A stretch of 64,000 bases of DNA from Pseudomonas japonica (GTDB lineage: Bacteria > Pseudomonadota > Gammaproteobacteria > Pseudomonadales > Pseudomonadaceae). Each line of letters begins with the position of its first letter. Position 1 is the first letter of the stretch. This document shows, one piece after another, positions 1-8,680 of the stretch. Location of the stretch: the NCBI RefSeq assembly GCF_900188455.1, contig NZ_FZOL01000028.1:25527-89526 (forward strand). The letters are read 5' to 3'. Position numbers and translations under genes: made by a program. Below the pieces are notes generated by a model. It worked only from the letters and a program-made list of their open reading frames with translations. It searched no databases and was not told where the DNA came from.

Positions 1-1442
1 TGTTCGGTTACCTCCACGACGGCGAGGAGTGGGTATTCACCTGCCTGTCTCACGACATCGTGGTGCACGAAACCACCCACGCCATCCTCGATGGACTGCG
101 CGGCGGCCTGGTGCAGGCCTCCGGCCCGGACCAGGCGGCGTTCCACGAAGGCTTCAGCGATGTCGTGGCATTGCTCTCGATGTTCTCCCTGCGTGAGGTC
201 ATCGCTTTCGCCCTGACCGGGCAGCGTTGCCCGGCCAGCCATGACGAGGACGGCATCCGCCTGATCGACGGCGCCGCGCTGAGCCACGACGCCCTGGCCG
301 AAACCCTGCTGTTCGGCCTCGGCGAGCAGTTCGGCGGGGCCATCAGCGGCGTGCGCGCCAACCCGCTGCGGCGCTCGGTGCGCATCCCCCCGTCCAGCAC
401 CTTGCTGGACAGCGTCGAGTACGCCGATCCGCACCGGCGCGGCGAGATCTTCGCCGCGGCCATGCTGCGCGCCATGCTCGAACTGTGGGTGGCACGCTGC
501 GCCACCCTCGGCCGCTTCGGCAGCGATCTCTACAGCCTCGACGCCGTGATCGATGAAGGCGTCAAGGCCGCCGACCAGTTGCTGACCATCGCCATCCGCG
601 CACTCGACTATTCGCCGCCGCTGGACCTGGAATTCGGCGACTACCTCGCGGCGCTGCTCACCGTCGACGCCGAGGTGGCGCCCGACGACTCGCGCTACAG
701 CTACCGGCGGATCATTCGCGACAGTTTCGCCGCGTATGGCATCCAGGTACCCGCCGAGCGTACCGACGAAGACGGTTGCTGGCTGACCTTCGGTGACAAC
801 GACAAGGTGCGCTACCAGCACTGTCATTTCGATTCGATGCTGCGCGACACCGAGGAAGTCTTCCGCTTCCTCCGGGAAAACCGCGGCGTGCTGAAGATCG
901 ATGAACGCGCGCAGACCCAGGTGCTTTCCGTGCGTCCGAGCCTGCGCTTCGGCCCGGACGGCTTCATCCTGCGCGAGACCGTCTGCGAATTCGTCAGCGA
1001 GCTCAGGCTGTTCGGCTCCGAGTTCCGCTCGGTGTTCCGCCAGGCGCGCCCGGACTGGATGAAGCCGATAGACGAAGTGACCGTCTACGGCGCCGGCACG
1101 CTGATCTTCGACCAGTACGGCCGCATCAAGTACTACATCCAGCGCCCGCTGAGCGACGCCGCCTGGCAGATTCGCCGTCTGCGCTGGATGTACGGCATCG
1201 ATCCGCAGGTTCCGCCTGCCGATGCCGACAGCGCGCCGCAACATTCGCCGCCCCCGCCAGCGCTGAACATGGCCGGCAAGACCCGCGCCGCGACCAAGGC
1301 CTCGCCGTTTCCGCGAGCGCCTTACGTGCGCGGGCGCAAACTGCCGCACAATGCCCGCTGGATTGTCGAGCGGGTGCGCCAGATCGCCGGTGATCAATCG
1401 CTGCCCATGCCCAGCGAGCAAGCAACCCTCGTGGACCCGTAA
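1..1442 (+). CDS. Gluzincin (M4-like) zinc metallopeptidase, 5' partial
   Basis: The frame is open from base 3, so the start lies upstream of the window. An HETTH zinc-binding motif is encoded at 66-80, and FHEGFSD follows at 141-161. The Glu at 147-149 lies 23 residues after the second His, the place of the third zinc ligand in thermolysin-type (M4, gluzincin) enzymes, where the motif is NExxSD. The rest, about 400 residues, has no domain I can name. The C-terminus is Pro- and Arg-rich (PPADADSAPQHSPPPPA, then a basic tail) and is probably disordered. No signal peptide can be judged because the N-terminus is missing. A DUF2784 gene starts 9 nt downstream, so the two are probably cotranscribed. 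The peptidase call rests on the two motifs. The substrate is unknown. Confidence 0.7.
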   Translation, partial: FGYLHDGEEWVFTCLSHDIVVHETTHAILDGLRGGLVQASGPDQAAFHEGFSDVVALLSMFSLREVIAFALTGQRCPASHDEDGIRLIDGAALSHDALAETLLFGLGEQFGGAISGVRANPLRRSVRIPPSSTLLDSVEYADPHRRGEIFAAAMLRAMLELWVARCATLGRFGSDLYSLDAVIDEGVKAADQLLTIAIRALDYSPPLDLEFGDYLAALLTVDAEVAPDDSRYSYRRIIRDSFAAYGIQVPAERTDEDGCWLTFGDNDKVRYQHCHFDSMLRDTEEVFRFLRENRGVLKIDERAQTQVLSVRPSLRFGPDGFILRETVCEFVSELRLFGSEFRSVFRQARPDWMKPIDEVTVYGAGTLIFDQYGRIKYYIQRPLSDAAWQIRRLRWMYGIDPQVPPADADSAPQHSPPPPALNMAGKTRAATKASPFPRAPYVRGRKLPHNARWIVERVRQIAGDQSLPMPSEQATLVDP

Positions 1443-1451
1443 GGAGTCGCC

Positions 1452-1811
1452 ATGCTCTACCGCATCGCCGCCGATGGCCTGGTCCTGCTGCACCTGCTGT
1501 TCATCCTGTTCGCCGTCGGCGGCGCTGGGTTGCTCTTCAAGTGGCCACGCCTGTGCTGGCTGCACCTGCCGGCGGCGGGCTGGGCCTTTCTGGTGGAAGT
1601 GATGCACTGGCCCTGCCCGTTGACCGCCTGGGAAAACCGCATGCGCCAGGCGGCCGGGGAACAGGGTTATGCGCAGGGATTCATCGAGCATTACCTGTTG
1701 CCGGTGATCTACCCGGCGGGGCTCACACCGGGGATCCAGGTGGGGCTGGGGATCGGCGTGCTGCTGGTCAATCTGGGCCTGTACGCCTGGCTGTACCAGC
1801 GCCGCCGCTGA
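1452..1811 (+). CDS. DUF2784 family membrane protein
   Basis: A 119-aa protein that starts 9 nt after the peptidase gene with a good ribosome site (AAGGAG, 1441-1446). It has hydrophobic segments near residues 8-29, 40-55 and 95-114, with a conserved-looking WPCPLTAWEN between the second and third. This layout and the Cys/Trp-containing loop match the DUF2784 family, small inner-membrane proteins of unknown function common in Pseudomonas. The very short gap suggests translation is coupled to the peptidase gene upstream. No catalytic residues can be assigned. Confidence 0.75.
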   Translation: MLYRIAADGLVLLHLLFILFAVGGAGLLFKWPRLCWLHLPAAGWAFLVEVMHWPCPLTAWENRMRQAAGEQGYAQGFIEHYLLPVIYPAGLTPGIQVGLGIGVLLVNLGLYAWLYQRRR

Positions 1812-1818
1812 GGCCCCG

Positions 1819-2781
1819 TCACTCCCGCCGGGCGTAGCGCTGCGCGAGTACCGCGCAGACCATCAGCTGAATCTGGTGAAACAGCATCAACGGCAGGATC
1901 AGCACCCCCAGCGTGCTCCCGGCGAACAGCAACTGCGCCATCGGCACCCCGGTGGCCATGCTCTTCTTCGACGCGGCGAACAGCAGCGTGATGCGGTCCT
2001 CGACACTCAAGCCCAGCCAGCGCCCCAAGCCGCGGGTCAGGCACAGCACCAGCGCGAGCAGGCCGCAACACACCAGCGTCAGGCCCAGCAGGCGCGACGG
2101 CGACACCGATTGCCACAGGCCACTGAGCACCGCATCGCTGAACGCCGTATACACCACCAGCAGGATCGAGCCCTGGTCCACCGACTTCAGCCACCCGCCA
2201 TTGCGCGTGACCCAGGCGCCGATCCAGCGGCGCGCCAGTTGCCCGGCGACGAAGGGCACCAGCAGTTGCAGGACGATCGCCAGCAGCGCATCCAGCTGCG
2301 AACCGCCGGCACCGTCCACGCCCATCAGCAGCATCACCAGCAATGGCGTCAGCACGATCCCCAGCAGGCTCGACGCCGCCGCGCTGCAGATCGCCGCCGG
2401 GACATTGCCACGGGCCAGCGAGGTGAAGGCGATCGCCGATTGCACCGTGGCCGGCAAGGCGCACAGGTAGAGCACGCCCAGGTACAGGGCATCGCCCACC
2501 AGCGGCAGGATCAGCGGTTTGAGCAGCAGGCCCAGCACAGGAAAAAGGACGAAGGTGCAGGCGAACACCAGCAGATGCAGACGCCAGTGCCCGGCACCGG
2601 CGATCACCGCCTCGCGGGACAGCCTGGCGCCATGCAGGAAGAACAGCAGGGCGATGGCCAGGTGGGTCAGGCCGCTGAAGAACGCCGCGCCGACACCGGA
2701 CGCCGGCAGCCAGGTGGCGACGGCGATGACCGCGAGCAGGGCCAGGGTGAAATGGTCGAACAGTGCGCGCAGGTGCCTCAT
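1819..2781 (-). CDS. Bile acid:sodium symporter-like (SBF-like) membrane transporter
   Basis: A 320-aa, strongly hydrophobic protein with 9-10 predicted membrane segments from residue 10 onward, including FFLHGARLS after the second segment. This motif is typical of the SBF-like branch (YfeH type) of the bile acid:sodium symporter superfamily, a group of inner-membrane organic-anion transporters of mostly unknown substrate. It lies back to back with an AraC-family regulator 83 bp away, which suggests that regulator controls it. The convergent gene upstream ends only 7 bp from its stop. Family membership is clear, but the substrate cannot be read from the sequence. Confidence 0.75.
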   Translation of the reverse strand: MRHLRALFDHFTLALLAVIAVATWLPASGVGAAFFSGLTHLAIALLFFLHGARLSREAVIAGAGHWRLHLLVFACTFVLFPVLGLLLKPLILPLVGDALYLGVLYLCALPATVQSAIAFTSLARGNVPAAICSAAASSLLGIVLTPLLVMLLMGVDGAGGSQLDALLAIVLQLLVPFVAGQLARRWIGAWVTRNGGWLKSVDQGSILLVVYTAFSDAVLSGLWQSVSPSRLLGLTLVCCGLLALVLCLTRGLGRWLGLSVEDRITLLFAASKKSMATGVPMAQLLFAGSTLGVLILPLMLFHQIQLMVCAVLAQRYARRE

Positions 2782-2864
2782 TGCCGGTTTCCGTCTGGTT
2801 GTGGTGGGGACGGTGGAGACGATAAGGTGTCGCGGCCTTTCCGACTAACGCGAGAACGCCAGCA

Positions 2865-3665
2865 ATGTCGTCGAATGGACACAACCCGCTCCACCTGGAC
2901 GATCTGCCCAGCCTGCCGCGCCCGCTCTATGGCCAGCGCGCGAGCCTGCCGAACATCGCCCTGGACTACCGCCATCGGCACCCCTGGGGGCAGTTGTCCC
3001 ACGCCCTGCACGGGGTACTGCAGGTGCACACCGACAACGCCCGCCTGGTGGTGCCGCCGCACCGCGCGGTATGGATTGCGCCGCGCCTGATGCACCGCGT
3101 GCAATGCACCCCGGGCGCCTGTATCCGCAGCCTCTACCTCGACCCCGCGCTGCAGCTGTGGCCCACGGCGGATCTGCGGGTGATCGCGGTCGACCCGTTG
3201 CTGCGCGAGCTGATCCGCGCCTTTGGCGAGCTGCCGGTGGAATACGACCGCGACAGTGCCGACGGGCGACTGGTCGAGGTGTTGGTGGATCGCCTGCGGG
3301 TGGCCGACGAGCTCGACCTGGTCCTGCCCCAGCCCCGCGATGCGCGCTTGCGCGCGCTGTGCCGCAAGGCCCAGGCGCGTCCCCACGAGCCGCTCGGCCT
3401 CGGCGATGCCAGCCGCAAGGCCGGGGTCAGCGAAAAGACCCTGAGCCGCTTGTTCCTCAAGGAAACCGGCATGACCTACCGCACCTGGCGTCAGCGCATG
3501 CGCCTGGCCAGTGCGCTGCCGGCGCTGGAGCGCGGCGAGCGGGTCACCGATGTCGCCCTGGCCTGCGGCTACGATTCGCTGTCGGCGTTCAGCGCCGCGT
3601 TTCGCCGCCTGTTCGGCCTGTCGCCGGGGGAACTGGGCCGGGGCGGCAGCGTGCCGCATGCCTGA
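2865..3665 (+). CDS. AraC-family transcriptional regulator (NimR-like)
   Basis: A 266-aa protein with an N-terminal cupin-like sensor half (about residues 15-110, with the histidine-rich HRHPWGQ) and a C-terminal pair of helix-turn-helix units. The first reads ASRKAGVSEKTLSRLF and the second VTDVALACGYDSLSAFSAAF followed by FRRLFGLSPGEL, the AraC/XylS signature. The architecture matches the NimR-type regulators that control a divergently transcribed exporter. The divergent neighbour here is an SBF-like transporter, which makes it the likely target. No operator was identified in the 83-bp gap. Confidence 0.8.
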   Translation: MSSNGHNPLHLDDLPSLPRPLYGQRASLPNIALDYRHRHPWGQLSHALHGVLQVHTDNARLVVPPHRAVWIAPRLMHRVQCTPGACIRSLYLDPALQLWPTADLRVIAVDPLLRELIRAFGELPVEYDRDSADGRLVEVLVDRLRVADELDLVLPQPRDARLRALCRKAQARPHEPLGLGDASRKAGVSEKTLSRLFLKETGMTYRTWRQRMRLASALPALERGERVTDVALACGYDSLSAFSAAFRRLFGLSPGELGRGGSVPHA

Positions 3666-3732
3666 AGCACCCGCGCTTGCTATGCTGCGCGACTGCTGTA
3701 TCTCCTCCCCTCACATTGCAAGGATTCGACTC

Positions 3733-4203
3733 GTGAAAGCTGCCTGCGTACTGCTGCTGGGCCTGCTGCCCTTCATGGCCAACGCCGCCGAAGTCGGCGA
3801 GCGCCTGACGCCCTTCACCCTCGCTGACCAGCACGACCACACCTTCGCCCTCGACGCCAGCACCCGGGTGCTGCTGGCCGCCGCCGACATGGACGGAGCG
3901 AAACTGGTCAAGGCCGCGCTGGCCGAGCAGCCCAAGGGCTGGCTGGAAGCCCGGCATGCCGCCTTCGTCGCCGATATCCAGGGCATGCCGGCGCTGATCG
4001 GCAAGCTGTTCGCCATTCCCAAGATGCGCGACTACAGCTACCGCGTGATCCTCGACCGCGAAGGCCAGGTGGTGCCTGCATATGCCGTGGCGCCGGGCCA
4101 GGTGCAATGGCTGCAACTGGACAACGGCACGCTGGTGGCGAAACGCTCGTTCAGTGATGCCGAAACCCTGCGCAAAGCCCTCGCCGGGCTGCCGCAAGAC
4201 TGA
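3733..4203 (+). CDS. Secreted thioredoxin-fold-like small protein
   Basis: About 156 aa, starting at a GTG with AAGGA about 9 nt upstream (3719-3723). Residues 1-19 form a signal peptide with an AxA site (MANAAE), so the mature protein should be periplasmic. The mature part starts VGERLTPFTLADQHDHTFAL, the opening strand pattern of AhpC/TSA-Redoxin (thioredoxin-like) proteins, but no CxxC pair is present. It is therefore unlikely to be a thiol oxidoreductase in the usual sense. Open frame continues upstream, but the signal peptide argues for the internal GTG. The function is unknown. Confidence 0.6.
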   Translation: MKAACVLLLGLLPFMANAAEVGERLTPFTLADQHDHTFALDASTRVLLAAADMDGAKLVKAALAEQPKGWLEARHAAFVADIQGMPALIGKLFAIPKMRDYSYRVILDREGQVVPAYAVAPGQVQWLQLDNGTLVAKRSFSDAETLRKALAGLPQD

Positions 4204-4206
4204 GGT

Positions 4207-5409
4207 TCACCCCTCCAGGCCGCGCTCGACGTACCAGGTCAGGGGCAGGGTCAACAGCAGGGTCGCCGCCAGCGCCGTCAATGCCAGCGGCACCCCGCTG
4301 ACATCGCCCAGGTGCCCGAAGACGATGGGCGCCAGTGCCCCGCCGCCGATGGTGCCGGTATAGAACAGGGCGAACGCCTGTTCGCGACGGCCCGCGGCCG
4401 CCAGCTCCGGCACCACGCCATACAGCACCGACGACGTGCCATTGAGCACCAGGCCCAGCAGCGGCAGCAGGATCATCATCGCGGTCAGCGGCAGGAACAC
4501 CGCGGCGACGATCGCCGCCGCGGTCAGCGATTCGCTGAGCCAGACCGTCTTCAGCAGGCCGATGCGCGCGCCGAGGTAGCCACAGATCAGCTTGCCGAAG
4601 GCACCACCGATGAACAGCAGGGTCAGGGCCAGGCCAATACCGGCGGTACCGGCGCCCTTGTCGCTGAGCAAAAACGGCAGGAAGGTGAGAAAACCCATGC
4701 GCACCGCACTGTCGAGAAAACCGGTGGCCAGCAGCGCACGCAGCCCACTGGCCGAACCGCTGCCCTCCCCGGCCCCCGCCTTGCCCGTGGCCAGCGCATG
4801 GCGCTCGACGTTGCGCGGGATCAACAGGTACATCGCCAGCGCCGCCAGCAGGCCGAGCACGCCGGCCAGGCTGACGCTGAGGCGCCAGCTCATCACCGTC
4901 AGCGACAGCCCCACCAGCGCCGGGATCAGGGTCTTGCCGATATCGCCGGCGAAGTTGTACTGCGACAGCGCCTGCTTGACCTGGCGGCCCGGTTCGTGGG
5001 TATCGCTGACCAGCGACGAGGCCAGTGGATGCTGGGTACTGGCGCCCAGACCGCCGAGGATCAGCGCCGCCATCAGAGCGATCAGGCCAGCGGCCTGCCC
5101 CGCCAGCAGATAGGCCACGCCCACCAGCGCGGTGCCGCCGATCAGCAGGGTTTCCCGGCCGTAGCGGCGTGCCGCGCGGCTGGCAAGCAACTGGAAGCCG
5201 GCCATGCTCGCCGAATAGGCGCCGCGCATCAGACCGATCTGCGCATAGCTCAGGCCGAACTGGGCCTGCCAGATGGGCAGCAGCACGTAGATCAGGTCGG
5301 TGAGGCCGTCGTTGACGGCATGCGCGCCGCACGCCGCCAGCAGGGCGCGGCGGCGCGGGGACGAAGCAGTGGATGGGGTGGAAGCGGCAGCCGGGCTGGC
5401 ATCGTGCAT
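4207..5409 (-). CDS. MFS transporter, fosmidomycin-resistance (Fsr) type
   Basis: About 400 aa with twelve predicted membrane helices. The first helix region carries HAVNDGLTDLIYVLLPIW, the hallmark of the Fsr branch of the major facilitator superfamily (E. coli Fsr, fosmidomycin exporter). A central cytoplasmic loop rich in Gly and Ser separates the two six-helix halves. I chose the ATG at 5409. A TTG ten codons upstream is also possible, and neither has a strong ribosome site. The stop is 3 bp from the convergent gene's stop. It is an inner-membrane efflux pump by family, and the natural substrate is unknown. Confidence 0.75.
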   Translation of the reverse strand: MHDASPAAASTPSTASSPRRRALLAACGAHAVNDGLTDLIYVLLPIWQAQFGLSYAQIGLMRGAYSASMAGFQLLASRAARRYGRETLLIGGTALVGVAYLLAGQAAGLIALMAALILGGLGASTQHPLASSLVSDTHEPGRQVKQALSQYNFAGDIGKTLIPALVGLSLTVMSWRLSVSLAGVLGLLAALAMYLLIPRNVERHALATGKAGAGEGSGSASGLRALLATGFLDSAVRMGFLTFLPFLLSDKGAGTAGIGLALTLLFIGGAFGKLICGYLGARIGLLKTVWLSESLTAAAIVAAVFLPLTAMMILLPLLGLVLNGTSSVLYGVVPELAAAGRREQAFALFYTGTIGGGALAPIVFGHLGDVSGVPLALTALAATLLLTLPLTWYVERGLEG

Positions 5410-5493
5410 GGTCGGAACGCCGGTGAAAATTGGATCCAACCATTAAAACAGTAACAAAAAGTTAGCGCGACCACCTTTTCTCTTGACGAAGCA

Positions 5494-5940
5494 TCAACCC
5501 GGAATTTCGGGTTCCACCAGATTGGCCAACTGGTTCAGCGAGTCCTGCCAGCCCAGATAGCAGCCCTCCAGCGGGATCACCTCCGGCAGGCCCTCCTGGA
5601 CGATATGCACTTCGGTGCCGCACGACACGCTCTTGAAGGTGATGGTGGCGGTGATCTCGCCCGGCAGGTTGGGGTCGTCGAAACGATCGGTGTAGCGAAT
5701 GCGCTCGTTCAGCAGGAGTTCTTGGTACTCGCCGCCGAAGGCGTGGCGCTGGCCGCCGGAAAAATTGCAGAACGACATCTTGTAGGTACCGCCAACCCGG
5801 GCGTCGAGATGATCGACGTGACAGGTGAAGCCATGGGGCGGCAGCCATTTGGCCATGGCGTCGGCGTCGAGAAAGGCACGATAGACCCGCTCCACGGGTG
5901 CCTTGAAGACACGGTGCAGGCGGACGGTATTGCTGGTCAT
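5494..5940 (-). CDS. SRPBCC (AHSA1-like) domain protein
   Basis: A 148-aa single-domain protein. It begins NTVRLHRVFKAPVERVYRAF and continues with DADAMAKWLPPHGF, the pattern of Aha1/AHSA1-type START-fold (SRPBCC) proteins, in which a helix-grip barrel encloses a hydrophobic cavity. A ribosome site (AGGA) lies 7 nt before the ATG. It stands alone between the Fsr pump and DUF2388, on the same strand as both. Ligand and role are unknown. Family members are annotated loosely as activators of HSP90 ATPase or polyketide cyclases, and the sequence supports neither activity directly. Confidence 0.8.
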   Translation of the reverse strand: MTSNTVRLHRVFKAPVERVYRAFLDADAMAKWLPPHGFTCHVDHLDARVGGTYKMSFCNFSGGQRHAFGGEYQELLLNERIRYTDRFDDPNLPGEITATITFKSVSCGTEVHIVQEGLPEVIPLEGCYLGWQDSLNQLANLVEPEIPG

Positions 5941-6028
5941 GTGATTATCCTTGTGAATTGCTCAGGCATGTGCAGTCAAGCCCAGCCTGGCGCTCACGTC
6001 CAGCGCGTGCGCCCGTACCGTGACGCCG

Positions 6029-6346
6029 TTAGCGTTCGTCGCCGAAGTGATCGCTGACCAGGATCGCCCGCGCCAGTTCTTCATCGCTGGCCTGCAGGCC
6101 CGGGTGGTCGGCACGTACCTTCTGCAGGACCGCTTCCAGGTAGGCACCGCGGATCGCGCCACCGCTGGCGACGAAGCTGGACGCCTCGTCACGGGCCGGG
6201 ATCAGGCGCTTGTCGTCCTTGAAGGTCGAATACAGCGACGCGGAAACACCCGCCGAAGTGGCGACATCGCCAGCGTCGACCCGGGCCAGCGCCGAGCCAA
6301 AAGGCAGGCAAAGCAATAATGAAGAAACAAGCAATGTACGCCGCAT
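6029..6346 (-). CDS. DUF2388 secreted protein
   Basis: A 105-aa protein with a clean signal peptide (MRRTLLVSSLLLCLPFGSALA). The mature chain carries TSAGVSASLYSTFKDDK, ARDEASSFVASGG and AIRGAYLEAVL, the conserved blocks of the Pseudomonas-specific DUF2388 family. GGAG lies upstream of the start. Such proteins are sometimes mislabelled as Holliday junction subunits, and nothing in this sequence supports that. Periplasmic or secreted, function unknown. Confidence 0.8.
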   Translation of the reverse strand: MRRTLLVSSLLLCLPFGSALARVDAGDVATSAGVSASLYSTFKDDKRLIPARDEASSFVASGGAIRGAYLEAVLQKVRADHPGLQASDEELARAILVSDHFGDER

Positions 6347-6469
6347 GACGGAGTCCTCCGGTCAGCCCGAGATAAAAAGTCAGGTACTACCCAACCTAGG
6401 ATCCGTCTGACCGGGTGGGAGTTCCCTTGCAGCCTGTACAGCCAGCATCTGGTTGTTCTGCTAGGGTGC

Positions 6470-7633
6470 ATGTTTTTTCGATCCCGGATGTTCTCCATGC
6501 GTCTTCCCGCCCTTCTCCTGCTCTGCGCCAGCCCCCTGCTCGCCTGGGCCGGCCCCGACCTCGAACAGCAGGTCCGCGATGCCGCGCAGCAGGTCATGCG
6601 CGACAACGGCATCCCCGGCCTGGCGATCGCCATCAGCGACAACGGCAAGCAGTATTTCTACGAATTCGGCGTCGCCGACCAGGCCAGTGGCCAGGCCGTG
6701 AGCCGCGACACCCTGTTCGAACTGGGCTCGATCAGCAAGACTTTCAGCGCCAGCCTGGCGGCCAGGGCCGCGATCGACGGCAAGCTGTCGCTGCAGGCGC
6801 AGACCGCCGACTACCTGCCGGAGCTGGCCGGCACGCCGTTCGGCAAGCTGACCCTGCTCAACCTGGCGACCCATACCAACGGCGGCATGCCCCTGCAACT
6901 GCCCGACGCGATCCACGACAACGGGCAATTGCTGGCCTGGCTCAGGCAATGGCAACCGCAACACAACCCCGATACCTGGCGCGCCTATGCCAATCCGAGC
7001 ATCGGCATGCTCGGCGTGATCACCGCGAAGCAGTTGCAGGTGCCGTTCGCCAGCGCCCTGCAGGAGCAATTGCTGCCGGCGCTGGGGCTCCAGCACACCT
7101 TCGTGCGGGTGCCGGCGGAACAGCAGGCGCTGTATGCCTGGGGTTACGACAAGGACGGCAAGCCGGTACGGGTCAATCCCGGGGTGCTGGCCGACGAAGC
7201 CTACGGGGTGAAGAGCAGCAGCCGCGACATGCTGCGTTTCGTCGAGGCCAACCTGGGCCGGCTGCAATTGCCGGCACCGCTGCAGCAGGCGCTGGACGAC
7301 ACCCGGCGTGGTCATTACCAGCGCGGCGCGATGACCCAGGATCTGGTCTGGGAGCAGTACGATTACCCGCTGGCCCTGCAGACCCTGATCGACGGCAACG
7401 ACAACCGCCAGGCCCTGCAAGGCACCCCGGTGAGCGCGTTGCGACCGCCGCTGGCGCCGCAGTCGAAGGTCTGGGTGAACAAGACCGGGGCCACCAATGG
7501 CTTTGGCGCCTATGTGGCGTTCGTGCCGGAGTTGCAGCGCGGGGTGGTGTTGCTGGCCAACCGGAATTATCCGAATGGCGAGCGGGTGAAGCTGGCGTGG
7601 CGGTTGTTCGAGTTGCTGGATCAAGCCAGGTGA
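6470..7633 (+). CDS. ampC: Class C (AmpC-type) beta-lactamase
   Basis: A 387-aa (longest form) serine beta-lactamase. The active-site SxxK is S87-I-S-K90 within ELGSISKTF, the YxN triad is Y173-A-N175, and the KTG box is K338-T-G340 (NKTGATNG), in the order and spacing of class C enzymes. A signal peptide ending AWAGP directs it to the periplasm, where it hydrolyses cephalosporins and penicillins. The start could be 6470, 6488 or 6497. The ATG at 6497 gives the cleanest signal peptide (MRLPALLLLCASPLLAWA). No ampR regulator is adjacent, so induction by an AmpR next door is not supported here. Confidence 0.9.
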   Translation: MFFRSRMFSMRLPALLLLCASPLLAWAGPDLEQQVRDAAQQVMRDNGIPGLAIAISDNGKQYFYEFGVADQASGQAVSRDTLFELGSISKTFSASLAARAAIDGKLSLQAQTADYLPELAGTPFGKLTLLNLATHTNGGMPLQLPDAIHDNGQLLAWLRQWQPQHNPDTWRAYANPSIGMLGVITAKQLQVPFASALQEQLLPALGLQHTFVRVPAEQQALYAWGYDKDGKPVRVNPGVLADEAYGVKSSSRDMLRFVEANLGRLQLPAPLQQALDDTRRGHYQRGAMTQDLVWEQYDYPLALQTLIDGNDNRQALQGTPVSALRPPLAPQSKVWVNKTGATNGFGAYVAFVPELQRGVVLLANRNYPNGERVKLAWRLFELLDQAR

Positions 7634-7653
7634 ACTGATCCTCGTCCTGCTGC

Positions 7654-8043
7654 GACCTTTCGGGCCTCATCGCTGCATGGGTATCTACACATCTTTTGGC
7701 TGGACCATATTTGCCAGGAAGCCCGCATGAATCTGATGCAACACGGTCGGTGTGGGAGCGGATTCACCGGAGCGCCGGACCGCCGCGATCGGCGGCGAAG
7801 CCGTCGTAAAACCTGAGTCCCGGATGTATCTGACCCACCGAGATCTGAGGATTTATGGCCGCTTCGCGGCCAATCGCGGATAAATCCGCTCCCACACGGA
7901 CCGTGTTGCATCAGATTCATGGGGTTTCCTGGCAGATCTTCATGCCAGAAAGTTGTGTAGATACCTATGCTCATCGCTGGCAAGCCAGCGCCCACAGGGT
8001 CCGGGCTCAGCCCGAAGGCTTGCCAGCGATGAGGCCCGGAAGA
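7654..8043. repeat. Large composite imperfect palindrome between ampC and the isomerase gene
   Basis: This stretch of about 390 bp holds no gene. It folds on itself in nested blocks: CTTTCGGGCCTCATCGCT near 7657 against AGCGATGAGGCCCGGAAG near 8025; GGTATCTACACA near 7680 against TGTGTAGATACC near 7955; and a 60-bp block at 7706-7767 (GAATCTGATGCAACACGG, GTGTGGGAGCGGATT) against its reverse complement at 7885-7945. The centre contains CGCGATCGGCGGCGAAGCCG. The GTGGGAGCGGATT core is REP-like. A second element of the same build lies at 31024-31428. Confidence 0.75.
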
Positions 8044-8055
8044 TCGCGACAAAAC

Positions 8056-8649
8056 TCAGCGCGCCAACGCCTCGGCAATGAACCCCAGGCGATCCTGGCC
8101 GAAGAACATCTCATCCCCGACAAAGCACGTCGGCGCACCGAACACCCCGCGACCCACCGCTTCCTCGGTCACCGCCTTCAGCGCCGCCTTGACCTCGGGA
8201 TCGCTCACCTGGGCGTCGAACCCGCTGGCATCGAACCCCGCCCTGTCCAGCACCTCGGCCACCACCTGCGGATCCCCCAGATTGCGCCCTTCTCCCCACA
8301 GCGCCTGGTACATCGCCGCCAGCCACGCCTCGAAGCGCTCGGGCTCGCGCATCTGCACCGCAGTCGCGGCGCGCATCAGGCTCAGGGTATTGATCGGGAA
8401 ATGCTCGCTGAACTTCAGCGCCACGCCATAGCGCTCGGCATGACGATGCAGGTCGCGGAAGAAGTAACGCGCCTTGGCCGGAATCATCGCCGGCGAACTG
8501 TTGCCAGTGGCCTGGAACACCCCGCCCAGCAGCATCGGGCGCAGCACCAGGCGCGCATCGTGCTCGGCGCACAGGCGCGGCAACTGGGTCCACGCCAGGT
8601 AGCTGGCCGGGCTGCCCAGATCGAAAAAGAATTCAACCGTCTTGCTCAT
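8056..8649 (-). CDS. 2-hydroxychromene-2-carboxylate isomerase / DsbA-like (kappa GST) family
   Basis: About 197 aa from the ATG at 8649 (AAGGA upstream). The N-terminus FFFDLGSPASYLAW places a Ser (S13) where kappa-class GST/HCCA isomerases activate glutathione. The helical insert follows, and the C-terminal GVFGAPTCFVGDEMFFGQDRL is the conserved cis-Pro and substrate-loop region. Known members isomerise 2-hydroxychromene-2-carboxylate in naphthalene catabolism, but many paralogues act on unknown substrates. It lies 31 bp downstream of an SDR gene on the same strand, probably as one operon under the divergent TetR regulator. No other aromatic-degradation gene is adjacent, so the substrate is open. 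Confidence 0.8.
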   Translation of the reverse strand: MSKTVEFFFDLGSPASYLAWTQLPRLCAEHDARLVLRPMLLGGVFQATGNSSPAMIPAKARYFFRDLHRHAERYGVALKFSEHFPINTLSLMRAATAVQMREPERFEAWLAAMYQALWGEGRNLGDPQVVAEVLDRAGFDASGFDAQVSDPEVKAALKAVTEEAVGRGVFGAPTCFVGDEMFFGQDRLGFIAEALAR

Positions 8650-8680
8650 CTCATCAGGTCCTTTTGTACAGGTGGGTGAT

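Noticed and set aside
3511..3732. N-terminal extension of the secreted thioredoxin-like protein into the AraC gene
   Set aside because: The extension overlaps the AraC C-terminus out of frame and would bury the signal peptide. The GTG at 3733 is preferred.
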